DNA of 64,000 bases from Curvibacter soli (GTDB taxonomy: Bacteria > Pseudomonadota > Gammaproteobacteria > Burkholderiales > Burkholderiaceae_C). The position numbers and the translations under genes are program-made. The stretch covers positions 1-64,000 of the forward strand of contig NZ_JARGEN010000025.1 of assembly GCF_029211125.1 (NCBI RefSeq), given 5' to 3'. This document shows, in pieces, positions 25,680-37,940 of the stretch (position 1 is its first letter; every line of letters begins with the position of its first letter). The notes beneath the pieces are model-generated. The model did no database searches and was not told the DNA's origin. It saw only the letters and a list, made by a program, of their open reading frames with translations.

Positions 25680-26558
25680 ATGGCCGACACCGCCACCCCC
25701 GCCACCCCCTACGGGACACTGCCCCCCGCCGCCACGCCCGCCACGCGCAAGCCCGTGAGCCTGCCGCGCCTGGGCGAGATGCGCGCGCGCGGCGAGAAGA
25801 TCGCCATGCTCACGGCCTACGACGCCACCTTCGCTGCGCTGGCCGACGGCGCGGGGGTCGATTGCATCCTCATCGGCGACTCGCTGGGCATGGTCTGCCA
25901 GGGCCGCCACAGCACCGTGGGCGTGACGCTCGAAGCCATGCGCTACCACACCGAATGCGTGGCCCACGGCGTGCGCCGCGTGCAGGGCACGGCCTGGGTG
26001 GTCAGCGACCTGCCGTTCGGCAGCTACCAGGAGTCGCGCGAGCAGGCGCTGCGCAGCGCCGCCGTGCTCATGGAAGCGGGCGCGCACATGGTCAAGCTCG
26101 AAGGCGGCGGCTGGACCACGGATACGGTGCGCTTCCTGGTGGAGCGCGGCATCCCCGTCTGCGCCCACCTGGGGCTGACGCCGCAGACCGTGCACGCCCT
26201 GGGCGGCTACCGCGTGCAGGGCCGCGGCGACGAGGCCGCCACGCGCATGCGCGCCGACGCCCACGCGCTGGCCGACGCCGGCGCGGCGCTGCTGGTGCTG
26301 GAGATGGTGCCGGCGCAGCTCGCCGCCGCACTCACCGCCGAGCTGCCGCACTGCGCCACCATCGGCATCGGCGCGGGCCGCGGCACCGCGGGCCAGGTGC
26401 TGGTGATGCACGACATGCTCGGCATGAACCTGGGCCGGATGGCGCGCTTCGTGCGCAACTTCATGCAGGACGCCGACGGCGTCAGCGCCGCCATGGCCGC
26501 CTACGTGCGCGCCGTGAAGGACGGCAGCTTCCCCGACGACGCGCTGCACGCCTGGTAA
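25680..26558 (+). CDS. panB: 3-methyl-2-oxobutanoate hydroxymethyltransferase
   Basis: The first committed step of pantothenate (coenzyme A) synthesis: it transfers a hydroxymethyl group from methylene-tetrahydrofolate to 2-oxoisovalerate, giving ketopantoate. It is 292 residues. Conserved blocks are [45 protein letters not shown]-like [12 protein letters not shown] and [20 protein letters not shown]. The N-terminus has about 30 extra Thr/Pro/Ala-rich residues. The ATG at 25680 has AGGAGA 9 bases upstream. panC follows 90 bases later. Confidence 0.95.
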   Translation: MADTATPATPYGTLPPAATPATRKPVSLPRLGEMRARGEKIAMLTAYDATFAALADGAGVDCILIGDSLGMVCQGRHSTVGVTLEAMRYHTECVAHGVRRVQGTAWVVSDLPFGSYQESREQALRSAAVLMEAGAHMVKLEGGGWTTDTVRFLVERGIPVCAHLGLTPQTVHALGGYRVQGRGDEAATRMRADAHALADAGAALLVLEMVPAQLAAALTAELPHCATIGIGAGRGTAGQVLVMHDMLGMNLGRMARFVRNFMQDADGVSAAMAAYVRAVKDGSFPDDALHAW

Positions 26559-27485
<927 letters not shown>

Positions 27486-27500
27486 AGCGCGACAACCACC

Positions 27501-27860
27501 ATGCCCCACCTGACCATCGAATATTCCGCCAACCTCGCCGCCCTGGCCGACACGCCGGTGCTGCGGGAACTGAACGCCGCCGTCACGTCCAGCCCCGAGG
27601 TGCCCAACGAGGCTGGCCTCAAGACCCGCCTCGTGCCCATGGCCGGCTTCCAGGTCGGCACCTCCACGGAGCCGCGCGCCTTCATCCACGCCCAACTGCG
27701 CCTGCTCGCGGGCCGCTCCCCCGAGGCCAAGCGCGACCTGGCGGGCCGCGTCGCGGGCGTGCTGCGCCGGCTCGCGCCGCGCCCCGCGGGCGTGCTGGTG
27801 CAACTGAGCGTGGAGGTGGCGGACATGGACCGCGACTCCTACGTGCAGGAAAAGCTCTGA
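27501..27860 (+). CDS. 5-carboxymethyl-2-hydroxymuconate isomerase-like tautomerase
   Basis: A 119-residue protein of the CHMI branch of the tautomerase superfamily. The N-terminus MPHLTIEYSANL keeps proline 2, the catalytic base after methionine removal. The C-terminal half (IHAQLRLLAGRSPEAKRDL then VQLSVEVADMDRDSYVQ) fits the family. It is usually in homoprotocatechuate breakdown, but no such pathway genes are near, so the substrate is uncertain. It follows panC by 15 bases. Confidence 0.82.
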   Translation: MPHLTIEYSANLAALADTPVLRELNAAVTSSPEVPNEAGLKTRLVPMAGFQVGTSTEPRAFIHAQLRLLAGRSPEAKRDLAGRVAGVLRRLAPRPAGVLVQLSVEVADMDRDSYVQEKL

Positions 27861-27959
27861 CACCTCCGCCGAGCGGCTCCGCGGTGCTTGCTGGCATGGC
27901 CTGCTGCGCGGCCCCTCGTGCCGCTCGTGGTTCATGGGGCGCGCGGTGGAGCAACTGAG

Positions 27960-28598
27960 ATGGCCTACAGCGTCAAGGAAATCTTCTACACCCTGCAGGG
28001 CGAGGGCGGGCAGGCCGGCATGCCGGCGGTGTTCTGCCGCTTCGCGGGCTGCAACCTCTGGAGCGGGCGCGAGCAGGACCGCGCCAGCGCCGTCTGCCGC
28101 TTCTGCGACACCGACTTCGTGGGCACCGACGGCACGCTGGGCGGCAAGTTCGCCTCGGCGCAGGAACTGGCCGCGCGCATCGCCGCGCAGTGGCCCGCGG
28201 GCGACGGTGCCCACCGCCTGGTGGTACTGACCGGCGGCGAGCCGCTGCTGCAGGTGGACGCGCCGCTGGTGGACGCGCTGCACGCGCAGGGTTTTCGTGT
28301 CGCGGTGGAGACCAACGGCACCGTGGCCGCGCCGCCCGGCATCGACTGGCTGTGCGTGAGCCCCAAGGCCGGCGCGCCCTGGGTGCAGCGCGCGGGGCAG
28401 GAGCTCAAGCTCGTCTGGCCGCAGGAAGGGCTGGACCTCGATGTCCTGGAAACGCAGGGGCAGTTCACCCACCGCTTCCTCCAGCCCATGGACGGGCCGG
28501 CGCAGGCCGCAAATACCGCGCTGTGCATCGCCGCCTGCATGCAGCGCCCCGCATGGCGCCTGAGCCTGCAGACGCACAAGCTGACAGGGATACGCTGA
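27960..28598 (+). CDS. queE: 7-carboxy-7-deazaguanine synthase
   Basis: A radical-SAM enzyme of queuosine synthesis that converts 6-carboxy-tetrahydropterin to 7-carboxy-7-deazaguanine. It is 212 residues. The substrate motif FYTLQGEGGQAGMPAVFCR is followed by the cluster cysteines in the QueE-specific spacing, CNLWSGREQDRASAVC then RFC. LTGGEPLLQ is the SAM-binding GGE. The start at 27960 (MAYSVKEIFYTLQ) is chosen because the longer upstream reading is unlike the family; GGAG lies about 9 bases before it. Confidence 0.93.
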   Translation: MAYSVKEIFYTLQGEGGQAGMPAVFCRFAGCNLWSGREQDRASAVCRFCDTDFVGTDGTLGGKFASAQELAARIAAQWPAGDGAHRLVVLTGGEPLLQVDAPLVDALHAQGFRVAVETNGTVAAPPGIDWLCVSPKAGAPWVQRAGQELKLVWPQEGLDLDVLETQGQFTHRFLQPMDGPAQAANTALCIAACMQRPAWRLSLQTHKLTGIR

Positions 28599-28622
28599 AC
28601 CCGGCCACGGCCCACGAAAACA

Positions 28623-28641
28623 GATACTCCCGGGGAGTATC
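28623..28641. repeat. 19-bp palindrome in queE/chemoreceptor intergenic region
   Basis: GATACTCCCGGGGAGTATC is a perfect odd palindrome between two converging genes. A half-site GGGGAGTATCC follows at 28686-28696 beside an 8-G run. It could be a terminator stem or a protein site; there is no T-tract. Confidence 0.5.
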
Positions 28642-28704
28642 AATTCCTACCGCCCGGAAATACTGCGGCGGCAGATAGGCAGGGGGGGGAGTATCCTTTC
28701 GGCT

Positions 28705-30363
28705 TCAGCGAATCCGCAGCGCGGACGCCGCGTTGGCCACGCTGGCCTGCGGCGCCGCCCGCGGCGGCATGGCCACCATGGGCATTGCGCCGCCCAGCGC
28801 CAGCCCGTCGCGCAGCTTGAACTGGCTGACCGCCCGCGTGAGCTGCTGCGCCTGGTCGCGCAGCGATTGCGATGCGGCGGCGGATTGCTCCACCAGCGCC
28901 GCGTTCTGCTGCGTCATGCGGTCGAGCTGCTGCACCGACTGGCTCATCTGCTGGATGCCGTCGTTCTGCTCGGCGGCGGCGGCGGTGATCTCGCCGATGA
29001 TGTCGTTCACGCGCTGCACGCTGGAGACGATCTCGGTCATCGTGCCGCCGGCCTCCCGCACGAACCGCGAGCCGTCCTCCACCTTCTCCACCGAGCCGCC
29101 GATCAGCGCCTTGATCTCCTTGGCCGCCTCGGCGCTGCGCCCGGCCAGGCTGCGCACCTCGCCGGCCACCACGGCGAAGCCGCGGCCCTGCTCGCCCGCG
29201 CGCGCGGCCTCCACCGCCGCGTTGAGCGCCAGGATGTTGGTCTGGAACGCGATGCCGTCGATGACGCCGATGATGTCGGCGATCTTGCGCGAGCTGGCGC
29301 TGATCTGGTCCATGGTGGTCACCACGTTGGACACCACCTTGCCGCCGCGCGCCGCCACCTCGGCGGCGGTGGAGGCGAACTGGCTGGCCTGGCGCGACGA
29401 CTGCTCGCTCTGCTGCACCATGCCCGTGAGCAGTTGCATGGACGACGCCGCTTCCTGGAGGTTGGCCGCCGTCTGCTCGGTGCGCGTGCTCAGGTCCTGG
29501 TTGCCCGAGGCGATCTCGTGGCTGGCCGTGGAGATGCTCTCGGCCGCGGCCTGCACCTGGTACACCAGCTTGCGCAGCGCTTCCTGCATGCGGCCCATGG
29601 CGGCGACGAGCTGGCCCACCTCGTCCTGGTTGTGCGCATGCACGTCGTGCGACAGGTCGCCCGCGGCGATGCGCTCGGCCAGGTCGCGCGCCTGCCCGAG
29701 GGAGCGCGTGATGGAGCGCACGGTGAACAGCGTGAGCGGCAGCAGCACCACCAGCGCCAGCACCAGCAGTCCGCCGATCAGGCCCGCCATCGTGGCCGTG
29801 TGCGCCTCCACGTCCTTGCGCGCCTCGTCCATCTGGCCGCGCGCCGAGGCGGCCAGGCCCACGAGCAGCTTGTCGGCGCCGTCCGCGTGGGCCCTGACCT
29901 TGTTGGCATAGGCCAGGCCGACGGCGCCGTCGATCTGCGCGCGCTCGATCTGCTCGAACACCGGCACGATGCCGGTTTCGTACTCCTTGATCTGGGCCAG
30001 CGCCTTGTCGATGGCGCCGACGAATTGCGCGTCCGCCTTCTGCACCGTGCGCACGTCGCCCAGGCGCTGGCGCAGCGCGGCCAGCGTCTTGGTCCACGCC
30101 TCGCGCAGCGAGGCCACTTCGATGCTGTTGACGAAGTTGAGCAGGATGTCCTTCTCGCCGCGCCGCAGGTCGCCGAGGATGGTGCGCAGGTCCGACATGT
30201 CGGTCAGCGTCTGCACGCGCTGCTCGAACAGCACCTGGAGCGTGCCCTTGGTGCGGTCGAGCGCCACGTAGCCCAGCGCGCCGATGACCACCAGCAGGAC
30301 GAGCGAAAAGATGGTCCCGAAGTAGAGCCGGATTTTGATGGAGAGACGGCCGAGCAAGTCCAT
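28705..30363 (-). CDS. Methyl-accepting chemotaxis protein
   Basis: A 552-residue inner-membrane chemoreceptor. Membrane helix 1 (about 12-31) is followed by a four-helix-bundle-type periplasmic sensor (about 32-185), helix 2 (about 187-210), a HAMP linker, and a cytoplasmic signalling coiled coil. The hairpin tip is FQTNILALNAAVEAARAGEQ then GRGFAVVAGEVRSLAGRSA, which contacts CheA and CheW. There is no CheR-docking pentapeptide at the C-terminus. The start at 30363 (MDLLGRLSIKIRLYFG) has AAGGA 6 bases upstream. The ligand is unknown. It lies downstream of thiC with a hairpin between them. Confidence 0.92.
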   Translation of the reverse strand: MDLLGRLSIKIRLYFGTIFSLVLLVVIGALGYVALDRTKGTLQVLFEQRVQTLTDMSDLRTILGDLRRGEKDILLNFVNSIEVASLREAWTKTLAALRQRLGDVRTVQKADAQFVGAIDKALAQIKEYETGIVPVFEQIERAQIDGAVGLAYANKVRAHADGADKLLVGLAASARGQMDEARKDVEAHTATMAGLIGGLLVLALVVLLPLTLFTVRSITRSLGQARDLAERIAAGDLSHDVHAHNQDEVGQLVAAMGRMQEALRKLVYQVQAAAESISTASHEIASGNQDLSTRTEQTAANLQEAASSMQLLTGMVQQSEQSSRQASQFASTAAEVAARGGKVVSNVVTTMDQISASSRKIADIIGVIDGIAFQTNILALNAAVEAARAGEQGRGFAVVAGEVRSLAGRSAEAAKEIKALIGGSVEKVEDGSRFVREAGGTMTEIVSSVQRVNDIIGEITAAAAEQNDGIQQMSQSVQQLDRMTQQNAALVEQSAAASQSLRDQAQQLTRAVSQFKLRDGLALGGAMPMVAMPPRAAPQASVANAASALRIR

Positions 30364-30398
30364 GGCGCATCCTTGTAAGAGTTCGATACCGGTTTCAA

Positions 30399-30437
30399 GC
30401 AAGGGCTGCGCCAGCAGCAGCGCTGCGCAACCCTTGC
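30399..30437. repeat. Inverted repeat between thiC and the chemoreceptor gene
   Basis: GCAAGGGCTGCGC and GCGCAACCCTTGC form a 13-bp stem with one mismatch and a 13-base loop of CAG repeats. It lies in the leader of the chemoreceptor mRNA, or after the thiC stop. No T-tract follows, so it is not a classic intrinsic terminator. Confidence 0.5.
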
Positions 30438-30510
30438 ACGAGCAAGGATTATCTTTTACCAGAGCTCATTCCCAATCCTTATGGGGCTCGGTGCTCCCCC
30501 ATTGCGGCGC

Positions 30511-32629
<2,119 letters not shown>

Positions 32630-32646
32630 CGCGAGTATAGAGCTAG

Positions 32647-33043
32647 AGCAGTGTTCAACGCCCAGCAGCACATGAAACCGCGCCTTTTGCCGCATGGCGG
32701 CGTTGCAAATCCTCGCGATAGCGACGGCTATCGCTGTGGTTTGCGCCTTGCCCTGCGCCAAAACGCATCGCTTTTATCCTGGAAACGGCAGTTGGATGCG
32801 TCTGCCAGTGCCGTGATCGGGGTGCCAGGCAAGACGCGACGACGCGGCGGGCTCATGCCCGCAAGGAGGAGCAACGCCGCATGGCGCCCCGAGCGCGGTG
32901 CTGGCAGGTGCATAGCGCGCTCACCCACGAGGTGAACCCCATCGAAGCCGGCAACGCTCGATTTGACGCGGCCTGGCAAGGGATACAAAGCGGTCAACTG
33001 CCATTTCCAGGTTTATTGGTGCCGCCAAGCATCGAACACCGCA
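32647..33043. mobile_element. Miniature element, family 2, copy D2 (interrupted)
   Basis: CTAG borders lie at 32643-32646 and 33044-33047. Removing the nested 234-bp element and one 5-bp duplication leaves exactly 158 bp, the length of the other two copies. It starts about 15 bases upstream of the TPP aptamer, so the thiC promoter lies in or beyond it. Confidence 0.88.
32778..33011. mobile_element. Miniature element, family 1, copy B (nested in D2, 234 bp)
   Basis: The ends are CCTGGAAACGGCAGTTG and CAACTGCCATTTCCAGG, flanked by TTTAT duplications (32773-32777 and 33012-33016). The uninterrupted family 2 copies read CGCTTTTATTGGTG at this point, which proves the insertion site and the 5-bp duplication. 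Confidence 0.95.
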
Positions 33044-33132
33044 CTAGAGAACTCATGCGGCCTTGCCCCTGCCCCCGATCGCACAACCGCGTTGGGGTGC
33101 CTTGTTCTTCTGCACTTGAATGCGAAGCCGTA

Positions 33133-33309
33133 TCAAGCCAGGCGTTCGAGGATCAGCACGGCGAAGAAGGCGAAAGCCGCCACCAGCGTCCACTTGAGCA
33201 CCATCGAGCCCCAGCGCCGGTAGCGCGCCCGCCCCGTGCCCACGTAGAACGCGAAGCACACCGCCGCCGCGAACAGCAGCAGCATGACGAGCCAGCGGAA
33301 GACGAGCAT
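33133..33309 (-). CDS. Small two-helix membrane protein downstream of lpxC
   Basis: A 58-residue protein that begins MLVFRWLVMLLLFAAAVCFA, has a basic loop GTGRARYRRWG, then a second helix (VLKWTLVAAFAFFAVLIL) and the end ERLA. It starts 6 bases after the lpxC stop on the same strand and is very likely co-transcribed. I do not recognise a named family. The two hydrophobic helices and the positive loop predict an inner-membrane protein with both ends outside, or a hairpin. Confidence 0.65.
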   Translation of the reverse strand: MLVFRWLVMLLLFAAAVCFAFYVGTGRARYRRWGSMVLKWTLVAAFAFFAVLILERLA

Positions 33310-33315
33310 GCGGCG

Positions 33316-34239
33316 CTACCAGGCCCGCGCGGGCTGCGTGAAACCCTGCGGCGCCCGGTGCTCGTCGTCGAAGGTGACGGTGCGCCACGCATCCTGCCGC
33401 GCCAGCAGCGCGCGCAGCAGCTTGTTGTTGAGCGCGTGGCCCGAGCGGAACGCGCTGTACGCGGCCAGCAGCGGGTGGCCGACGAGGTAGAGGTCGCCCA
33501 TGGCGTCGAGTATCTTGTGCTTGACGAACTCGTCGTCGTAGCGCAGGCCGTCGCTGTTGAGCACCTTGTAGTCGTCCATGACGATGGCGTTGTCGAGCCC
33601 GCCGCCCAGCGCCAGGCCGTTGGCTCGCATCATCTCCACGTCCTTGGTGAAGCCGAAGGTGCGGGCGCGGGCGATGTCGCGCGTGTAGCTGCCGGTGCCC
33701 AGGTCGAACTCGACGCGCTGGCCCGTGGAATCGACCGCAGGGTGGTCGAAATGGATCTCGAAGCTGAGCCTGAAGCCATGGTAGGGCGCGAGGCGCGCCC
33801 ACTTGAGCGTCGCGCCCTCGCCCTCGCGCACCTCCACGGGCCGCAGCAGCTCGATGAAGCGCCGCGGCGCGCCCTGCAGCGCGATGCCCGCGCTCTGCAA
33901 CAGGAACACGAACGAGGCCGAGGAGCCGTCGAGGATGGGCACCTCTTGCGCCGTGATGTCGATGTAGAGGTTGTCGATGCCCAGCCCCGCGCACGCCGAC
34001 ATCAGATGTTCCACCGTGTGCACCTTGGCGCCGTCCTTGCCGATGGTGGAGGCCATGCGCGTGTCGGTCACGGCCTGCGCCGACACGGGGATGTCCACCG
34101 GCTCGGGCAGATCGACGCGGCGAAACACGATGCCCGTGTCCGGCGCCGCCGGACGCAGCGTCAGCTCGACCCTCTGACCGCTGTGCAGCCCCACGCCGAC
34201 GGCACGGGTCAGGGTCTTGATGGTGCGTTGCTGGAGCAT
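33316..34239 (-). CDS. lpxC: UDP-3-O-acyl-N-acetylglucosamine deacetylase
   Basis: The zinc deacetylase that commits UDP-acyl-GlcNAc to lipid A, acting in the cytoplasm. It is 307 residues. Zinc ligands are H78 in [13 protein letters not shown] and the His/Asp of [12 protein letters not shown] (about 240-251). The catalytic base region is in the C-terminal [14 protein letters not shown]. The start at 34239 is [20 protein letters not shown]. It closes the dcw cluster after ftsZ, its normal position in many proteobacteria. Confidence 0.96.
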   Translation of the reverse strand: MLQQRTIKTLTRAVGVGLHSGQRVELTLRPAAPDTGIVFRRVDLPEPVDIPVSAQAVTDTRMASTIGKDGAKVHTVEHLMSACAGLGIDNLYIDITAQEVPILDGSSASFVFLLQSAGIALQGAPRRFIELLRPVEVREGEGATLKWARLAPYHGFRLSFEIHFDHPAVDSTGQRVEFDLGTGSYTRDIARARTFGFTKDVEMMRANGLALGGGLDNAIVMDDYKVLNSDGLRYDDEFVKHKILDAMGDLYLVGHPLLAAYSAFRSGHALNNKLLRALLARQDAWRTVTFDDEHRAPQGFTQPARAW

Positions 34240-34257
34240 CGCTGGATTTTACTGGGC

Positions 34258-34370
34258 GCATCCCAACCCGGCAGCCGCCGTGGAACTGGCGCTGCCAGGC
34301 CACCGGCGGCGTCCCCTCTCCCGCAGGAGAGGGGGGCAGGCGGGCAGCGCCTCAGGGTGGCGTTCCCTGC
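34258..34370 (-). repeat. 3'-flanking hairpin repeat, copy 2 (after ftsZ)
   Basis: Directly after the ftsZ stop. Its strongest element is CCCCTCTCC-GCA-GGAGAGGGG (34313-34333), a 9-bp stem. The surrounding GCAGCCGCCGTGGAACTGGC and GCCACCGGCGGCG correspond to the copies after serS, ftsA and the EAL gene. It may act as a terminator before lpxC. Confidence 0.6.
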
Positions 34371-35594
34371 TCAATCGGCCTGCCTGCGCAGGAACGCGGG
34401 GATTTCCAGGTCGTCCATGCCGCCCGAGGACAGCGCATCCACGCGCGCCGCAGCCTGGGTGCGGTTGGTGCGCCAGACGCTGGGCACGGCCATGTTGCCG
34501 TAGTCGGCGGAATGCAGGTTGCCGCCCGCGGCGTTGGGCGCCACGCCGGGCATGGCGGCGCCGGGCGCGCCGAAGGCCACGTTGTCGGTGCCGGTGCGCA
34601 GCACCTGCAGCGGCGGCGCAGTGCGGCGCGTGCCCTGGCGCGACAGGCCGGTGGCCACCACGGTGACGCGGATGTCGTCGCCCAGCGTGTCGTCGTAGGC
34701 GGCGCCGTAGATGACGTGCGCGTCCGGCGAGGCGTAGGCGCGGATGGTGTTCATGGCCTGGCGCGACTCGGAGAGCTTCAGCCCGCCCTTGGCCGCCGTC
34801 ACCAGCACCAGCACGCCCTTGGCGCCCGAGAGGTCGATGCCTTCGAGCAGCGGGCAGGCCACGGCCTGTTCGGCGGCGATGCGGGCGCGGTCGGGACCAC
34901 TGGCCACCGCCGTGCCCATCATGGCCTTGCCGGGCTCGCCCATGACGGTGCGCACGTCCTCGAAGTCGACGTTGACGTGGCCGTATTCGTTGATGATCTC
35001 GGCGATGCCGCCGACGGCGTTCTTCAGCACGTCGTTGGCGTGGGCGAATGCCTCGTCCTGGGTGATGTCGTCGCCCAGCACCTCGATCAGCTTGTCGTTG
35101 AGCACCACGATCAGCGAATCGACGTTGGCCTCCAGTTCCTGCAGCCCGGCCTCGGCGTTGGCCATGCGCTTGGCGGCCTCGAACTCGAACGGCTTGGTCA
35201 CCACGCCCACGGTGAGGATGCCCATCTCCTTGGCCACGCGGGCGATCACCGGCGCTGCGCCGGTGCCGGTGCCGCCGCCCATGCCGGCGGTGATGAACAG
35301 CATGTGCGCGCCGTCGATGGCCGCGCGGATGTCGTCCGCCGCGGCCTCGGCGGCCTCGCGGCCCTTGTCGGGCTTGCCGCCCGCGCCCAGGCCGCTCTGG
35401 CCGAGCTGGATGGTCTTGTGCGCGGCGCTGCGCGTGAGGGCCTGCGCATCGGTGTTGGCGCAGATGAACTCCACGCCCTGCACGCTGCGCTCGATCATGT
35501 GCGCCACGGCGTTGCCGCCGCCGCCGCCCACGCCGATCACCTTGATCTGCGTGCCCTGGTTGAATTCCTCGACTTCAATCATTTCGATAGCCAT
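34371..35594 (-). CDS. ftsZ: Cell division protein FtsZ
   Basis: The tubulin-like GTPase that polymerises into the Z ring at the division site. It is 407 residues. The GTP-binding tubulin signature is GGGTGTGAAP (about 107-116), and the N-terminal GVGGGGGNAVAHMI is conserved. The last residues DDLEIPAFLRRQAD are the conserved tail that binds FtsA and ZipA. The start at 35594 (MAIEMIEVEEFNQGTQ) has AGGAG in TAGGAGTACGAC upstream. A 251-base gap to ftsA holds a repeat and probably an own promoter. Confidence 0.98.
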   Translation of the reverse strand: MAIEMIEVEEFNQGTQIKVIGVGGGGGNAVAHMIERSVQGVEFICANTDAQALTRSAAHKTIQLGQSGLGAGGKPDKGREAAEAAADDIRAAIDGAHMLFITAGMGGGTGTGAAPVIARVAKEMGILTVGVVTKPFEFEAAKRMANAEAGLQELEANVDSLIVVLNDKLIEVLGDDITQDEAFAHANDVLKNAVGGIAEIINEYGHVNVDFEDVRTVMGEPGKAMMGTAVASGPDRARIAAEQAVACPLLEGIDLSGAKGVLVLVTAAKGGLKLSESRQAMNTIRAYASPDAHVIYGAAYDDTLGDDIRVTVVATGLSRQGTRRTAPPLQVLRTGTDNVAFGAPGAAMPGVAPNAAGGNLHSADYGNMAVPSVWRTNRTQAAARVDALSSGGMDDLEIPAFLRRQAD

Positions 35595-35714
35595 GTCGTA
35601 CTCCTAGTTTCCTGCAGTTGCCAAGTTGGGTCGTATTGAATGTTGTTCGGTTCATCGTGTCGGATGGCGTCGCCATCGTGGCCGGGGCGGCCCCTGCGGA
35701 CTCGCGCGCGACAG

Positions 35715-35845
35715 CCACGACCCGCGAAACCCCTGCACACCCATTCCAGGAACACCGCGGAACCGGCTTCGCCGGGCTGCTGGTGTCGCCTCCCTGCAAG
35801 GAGGGAAGGCGCGGCGACACACAGTGCGCGAAGACCGGGGGATCA
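35715..35845 (-). repeat. 3'-flanking hairpin repeat, copy 3 (after ftsA)
   Basis: CGCGGAACCGGCTTCGCCGG then CTGCTGGTGTCGCC and a CCTCC/GGAGG stem (35789-35804), directly after the ftsA stop. It is the same block order as the copies after serS, ftsZ and the EAL gene. Confidence 0.6.
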
Positions 35846-37075
35846 TCAAAAATTCCCCACGATGAAGTCCCTGATGCGCCCGAACGCGGTCTTCACCGAG
35901 CCGTTCTTCTGCGCCACCTTGAAGCCGCGCAGGCGCGCCAGCCGCGCCTCCTCCAGCAGCCCCATGACAGTGGCCGCGCGCGGCTGGGCCACCATGTCCG
36001 ACAGCGCGCCCACGTACTTGGGCATGCCGCGGCGCACGGGCTTGAGGAAGATGTCCTCGCCCAGATCCACCATGCCGGGCATCACGGCGCTGCCGCCGGT
36101 GAGCACGATGCCCGAGGACAGCACCTCCTCGAACCCCGACTCGCGGATCACCTGCTGCACCAGTGCGAATATCTCCTCCACGCGCGGCTCGATCACGCCG
36201 GCCAGCGCCTGGCGGCTCAGCATGCGCGGAGCGCGGTCGCCCAGGCCCGGCACCTCCACCTGCGTGTCGGGGTCGGCCAGCAACTGCTTGGCGAAGCCGC
36301 TGTCGACCTTGATGTCCTCGGCGTCCTTGGTCGGCGTGCGCAGCGCCATGGCGATGTCGCTGGTGATGAGGTCGCCCGCGATCGGGATCACCGCCGTGTG
36401 GCGGATCGCACCGCCGGTGAAGATGGCCACGTCGGTGGTGCCCGCACCGATGTCGACCACCGCCACGCCCAGCTCGCGCTCGTCGTCGGTCAGCACCGCC
36501 TGGCTCGACGCCAGGGGGTTCAGCATGAGCTGGTCCACCTCCAGCCCGCAGCGGCGCACGCACTTGATGATGTTCTCCGCCGCGCTCTGCGCGCCGGTGA
36601 CGATGTGGATCTTGGCCTCCAGCCTGATGCCGCTCATGCCGATGGGCTCCTTCACGTCCTGCCCGTCGATCACGAACTCCTGCGGCGCCACCAGCAGCAG
36701 CCGCTGGTCGGTGGAGATGTTGATGGCCTTGGCTGTCTCCACCACGCGCGCCACATCGGCGGCGGTGACCTCCTTGTCCTTCACGGCCACCATGCCGCTG
36801 GAGTTCAGCCCGCGGATGTGGCTGCCCGTGATGCCGGTGTAGACGTGCGCGATCTTGCAGTCGGCCATCAGCTCGGCTTCCTTGAGCGCCTGCTGGATGC
36901 TGTGCACCGTGGCGTCGATGTTGACCACCACGCCGCGCTTGAGACCCGTGCTCGGCGCCACGCCCAGGCCGGCGAGCTTGAGCTCGCCGCCGGGCAGCAC
37001 CTCGGCGACCACGGCCATGACCTTGGCGGTGCCGATGTCCAGCCCTATCACCAGATCCTTGTATTCCTTTGCCAT
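35846..37075 (-). CDS. ftsA: Cell division protein FtsA
   Basis: The actin-like ATPase that anchors FtsZ to the membrane and recruits late divisome proteins. It is 409 residues. N-terminal DLVIGLDIGTAKVMAVVAEV is the phosphate 1 motif, and VVDIGAGTTDVAIF is phosphate 2. The C-terminal helix VKTAFGRIRDFIVGNF is the amphipathic membrane target. The start at 37075 (MAKEYKDLVIGLDIGT) fits the family. The 55-base gap to ftsQ is CA/TG-rich and has no clear ribosome site. Confidence 0.97.
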   Translation of the reverse strand: MAKEYKDLVIGLDIGTAKVMAVVAEVLPGGELKLAGLGVAPSTGLKRGVVVNIDATVHSIQQALKEAELMADCKIAHVYTGITGSHIRGLNSSGMVAVKDKEVTAADVARVVETAKAINISTDQRLLLVAPQEFVIDGQDVKEPIGMSGIRLEAKIHIVTGAQSAAENIIKCVRRCGLEVDQLMLNPLASSQAVLTDDERELGVAVVDIGAGTTDVAIFTGGAIRHTAVIPIAGDLITSDIAMALRTPTKDAEDIKVDSGFAKQLLADPDTQVEVPGLGDRAPRMLSRQALAGVIEPRVEEIFALVQQVIRESGFEEVLSSGIVLTGGSAVMPGMVDLGEDIFLKPVRRGMPKYVGALSDMVAQPRAATVMGLLEEARLARLRGFKVAQKNGSVKTAFGRIRDFIVGNF

Positions 37076-37130
37076 ATGCGTGCCTGTGCCTGTGCGTGTG
37101 TTGTGTGTGTGGTTCTCTTGCCTTGCCGCG

Positions 37131-37940
37131 TCAGCGGGGCCCCTGCTGCGTCGCCGGCTTCGGGTGCGTCTCTACTACCGTGGTCACGCCCTGCAGCCGC
37201 AGGGCGTAGCCGTCCTGGTGGCGCAGGTCCGCCGATTCCAGCGCGTCGGGGCGGCGCCCGTAGCGCGCGGCGACCTGCGTGAGCGTGCCGGCGAAGCGCC
37301 GCACGCGCGCCAGCACCTCGGCGGGCGCGCCGCTGCCCAGTTCGATGGCGGCGCCGCCGTCGAGCCGTGCGCGCCAGCTTCCGCGCGGGCTCAGCGACAG
37401 ATCTTCCACGTCCAGGCCGAGCGGCGCGAACGCCGGCGCGAGGGTGTGGAACATCTGCAGCACCTCGGCGGACTGGCCCTCGGGCCCGCGCAGGCGCGGC
37501 AGCGCGGCGTCGCCGACCTCGTCCACGTTGGCCTCGAACACCTCGCCCTGGCGGTTGAGCAGGGTCGAATCGTCGTCGTCGCCCCAGTAGGCCACGGCCT
37601 CGTGCTCCTGCAGCGCCACGCGCAGCGTGCGCGGGAACTCGCGCCGCACCAGCGCCCGGCGCACCCAGGGCACGGCCTGGAAGGCGTCGCGCGTGCGCGC
37701 CAGATCCACGGTGAAGAAGTTGCTGTCGAGCTTGGGCGCCACGTTGGCGCGCAGCGTGATGGCGTTGGTGTGCGCCAGATCGCCTTCGACCACGATGCGC
37801 CCGATGGCGAAGCCCGGGTAGCGCAGCGCCCACCACACGCCCGCAGCCAGCACCAGCGCGCCACAGCACAGGAACAGGGCGGTGGCCGCCATGTTCATGA
37901 GGCGGACATCGATGGGCGGCTGCAAGGCTTCGGCCATCAT
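37131..37940 (-). CDS. ftsQ: Cell division protein FtsQ
   Basis: A bitopic inner-membrane protein that links early and late divisome components through FtsB and FtsL. It is 269 residues. A short cytoplasmic tail precedes a membrane helix (about 17-37), a POTRA domain (about 45-113, [20 protein letters not shown]) and a beta domain ending in [14 protein letters not shown]. The start at 37940 overlaps the ddl stop (ATGA). The next ATG at 37937 is an alternative. Confidence 0.94.
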   Translation of the reverse strand: MMAEALQPPIDVRLMNMAATALFLCCGALVLAAGVWWALRYPGFAIGRIVVEGDLAHTNAITLRANVAPKLDSNFFTVDLARTRDAFQAVPWVRRALVRREFPRTLRVALQEHEAVAYWGDDDDSTLLNRQGEVFEANVDEVGDAALPRLRGPEGQSAEVLQMFHTLAPAFAPLGLDVEDLSLSPRGSWRARLDGGAAIELGSGAPAEVLARVRRFAGTLTQVAARYGRRPDALESADLRHQDGYALRLQGVTTVVETHPKPATQQGPR

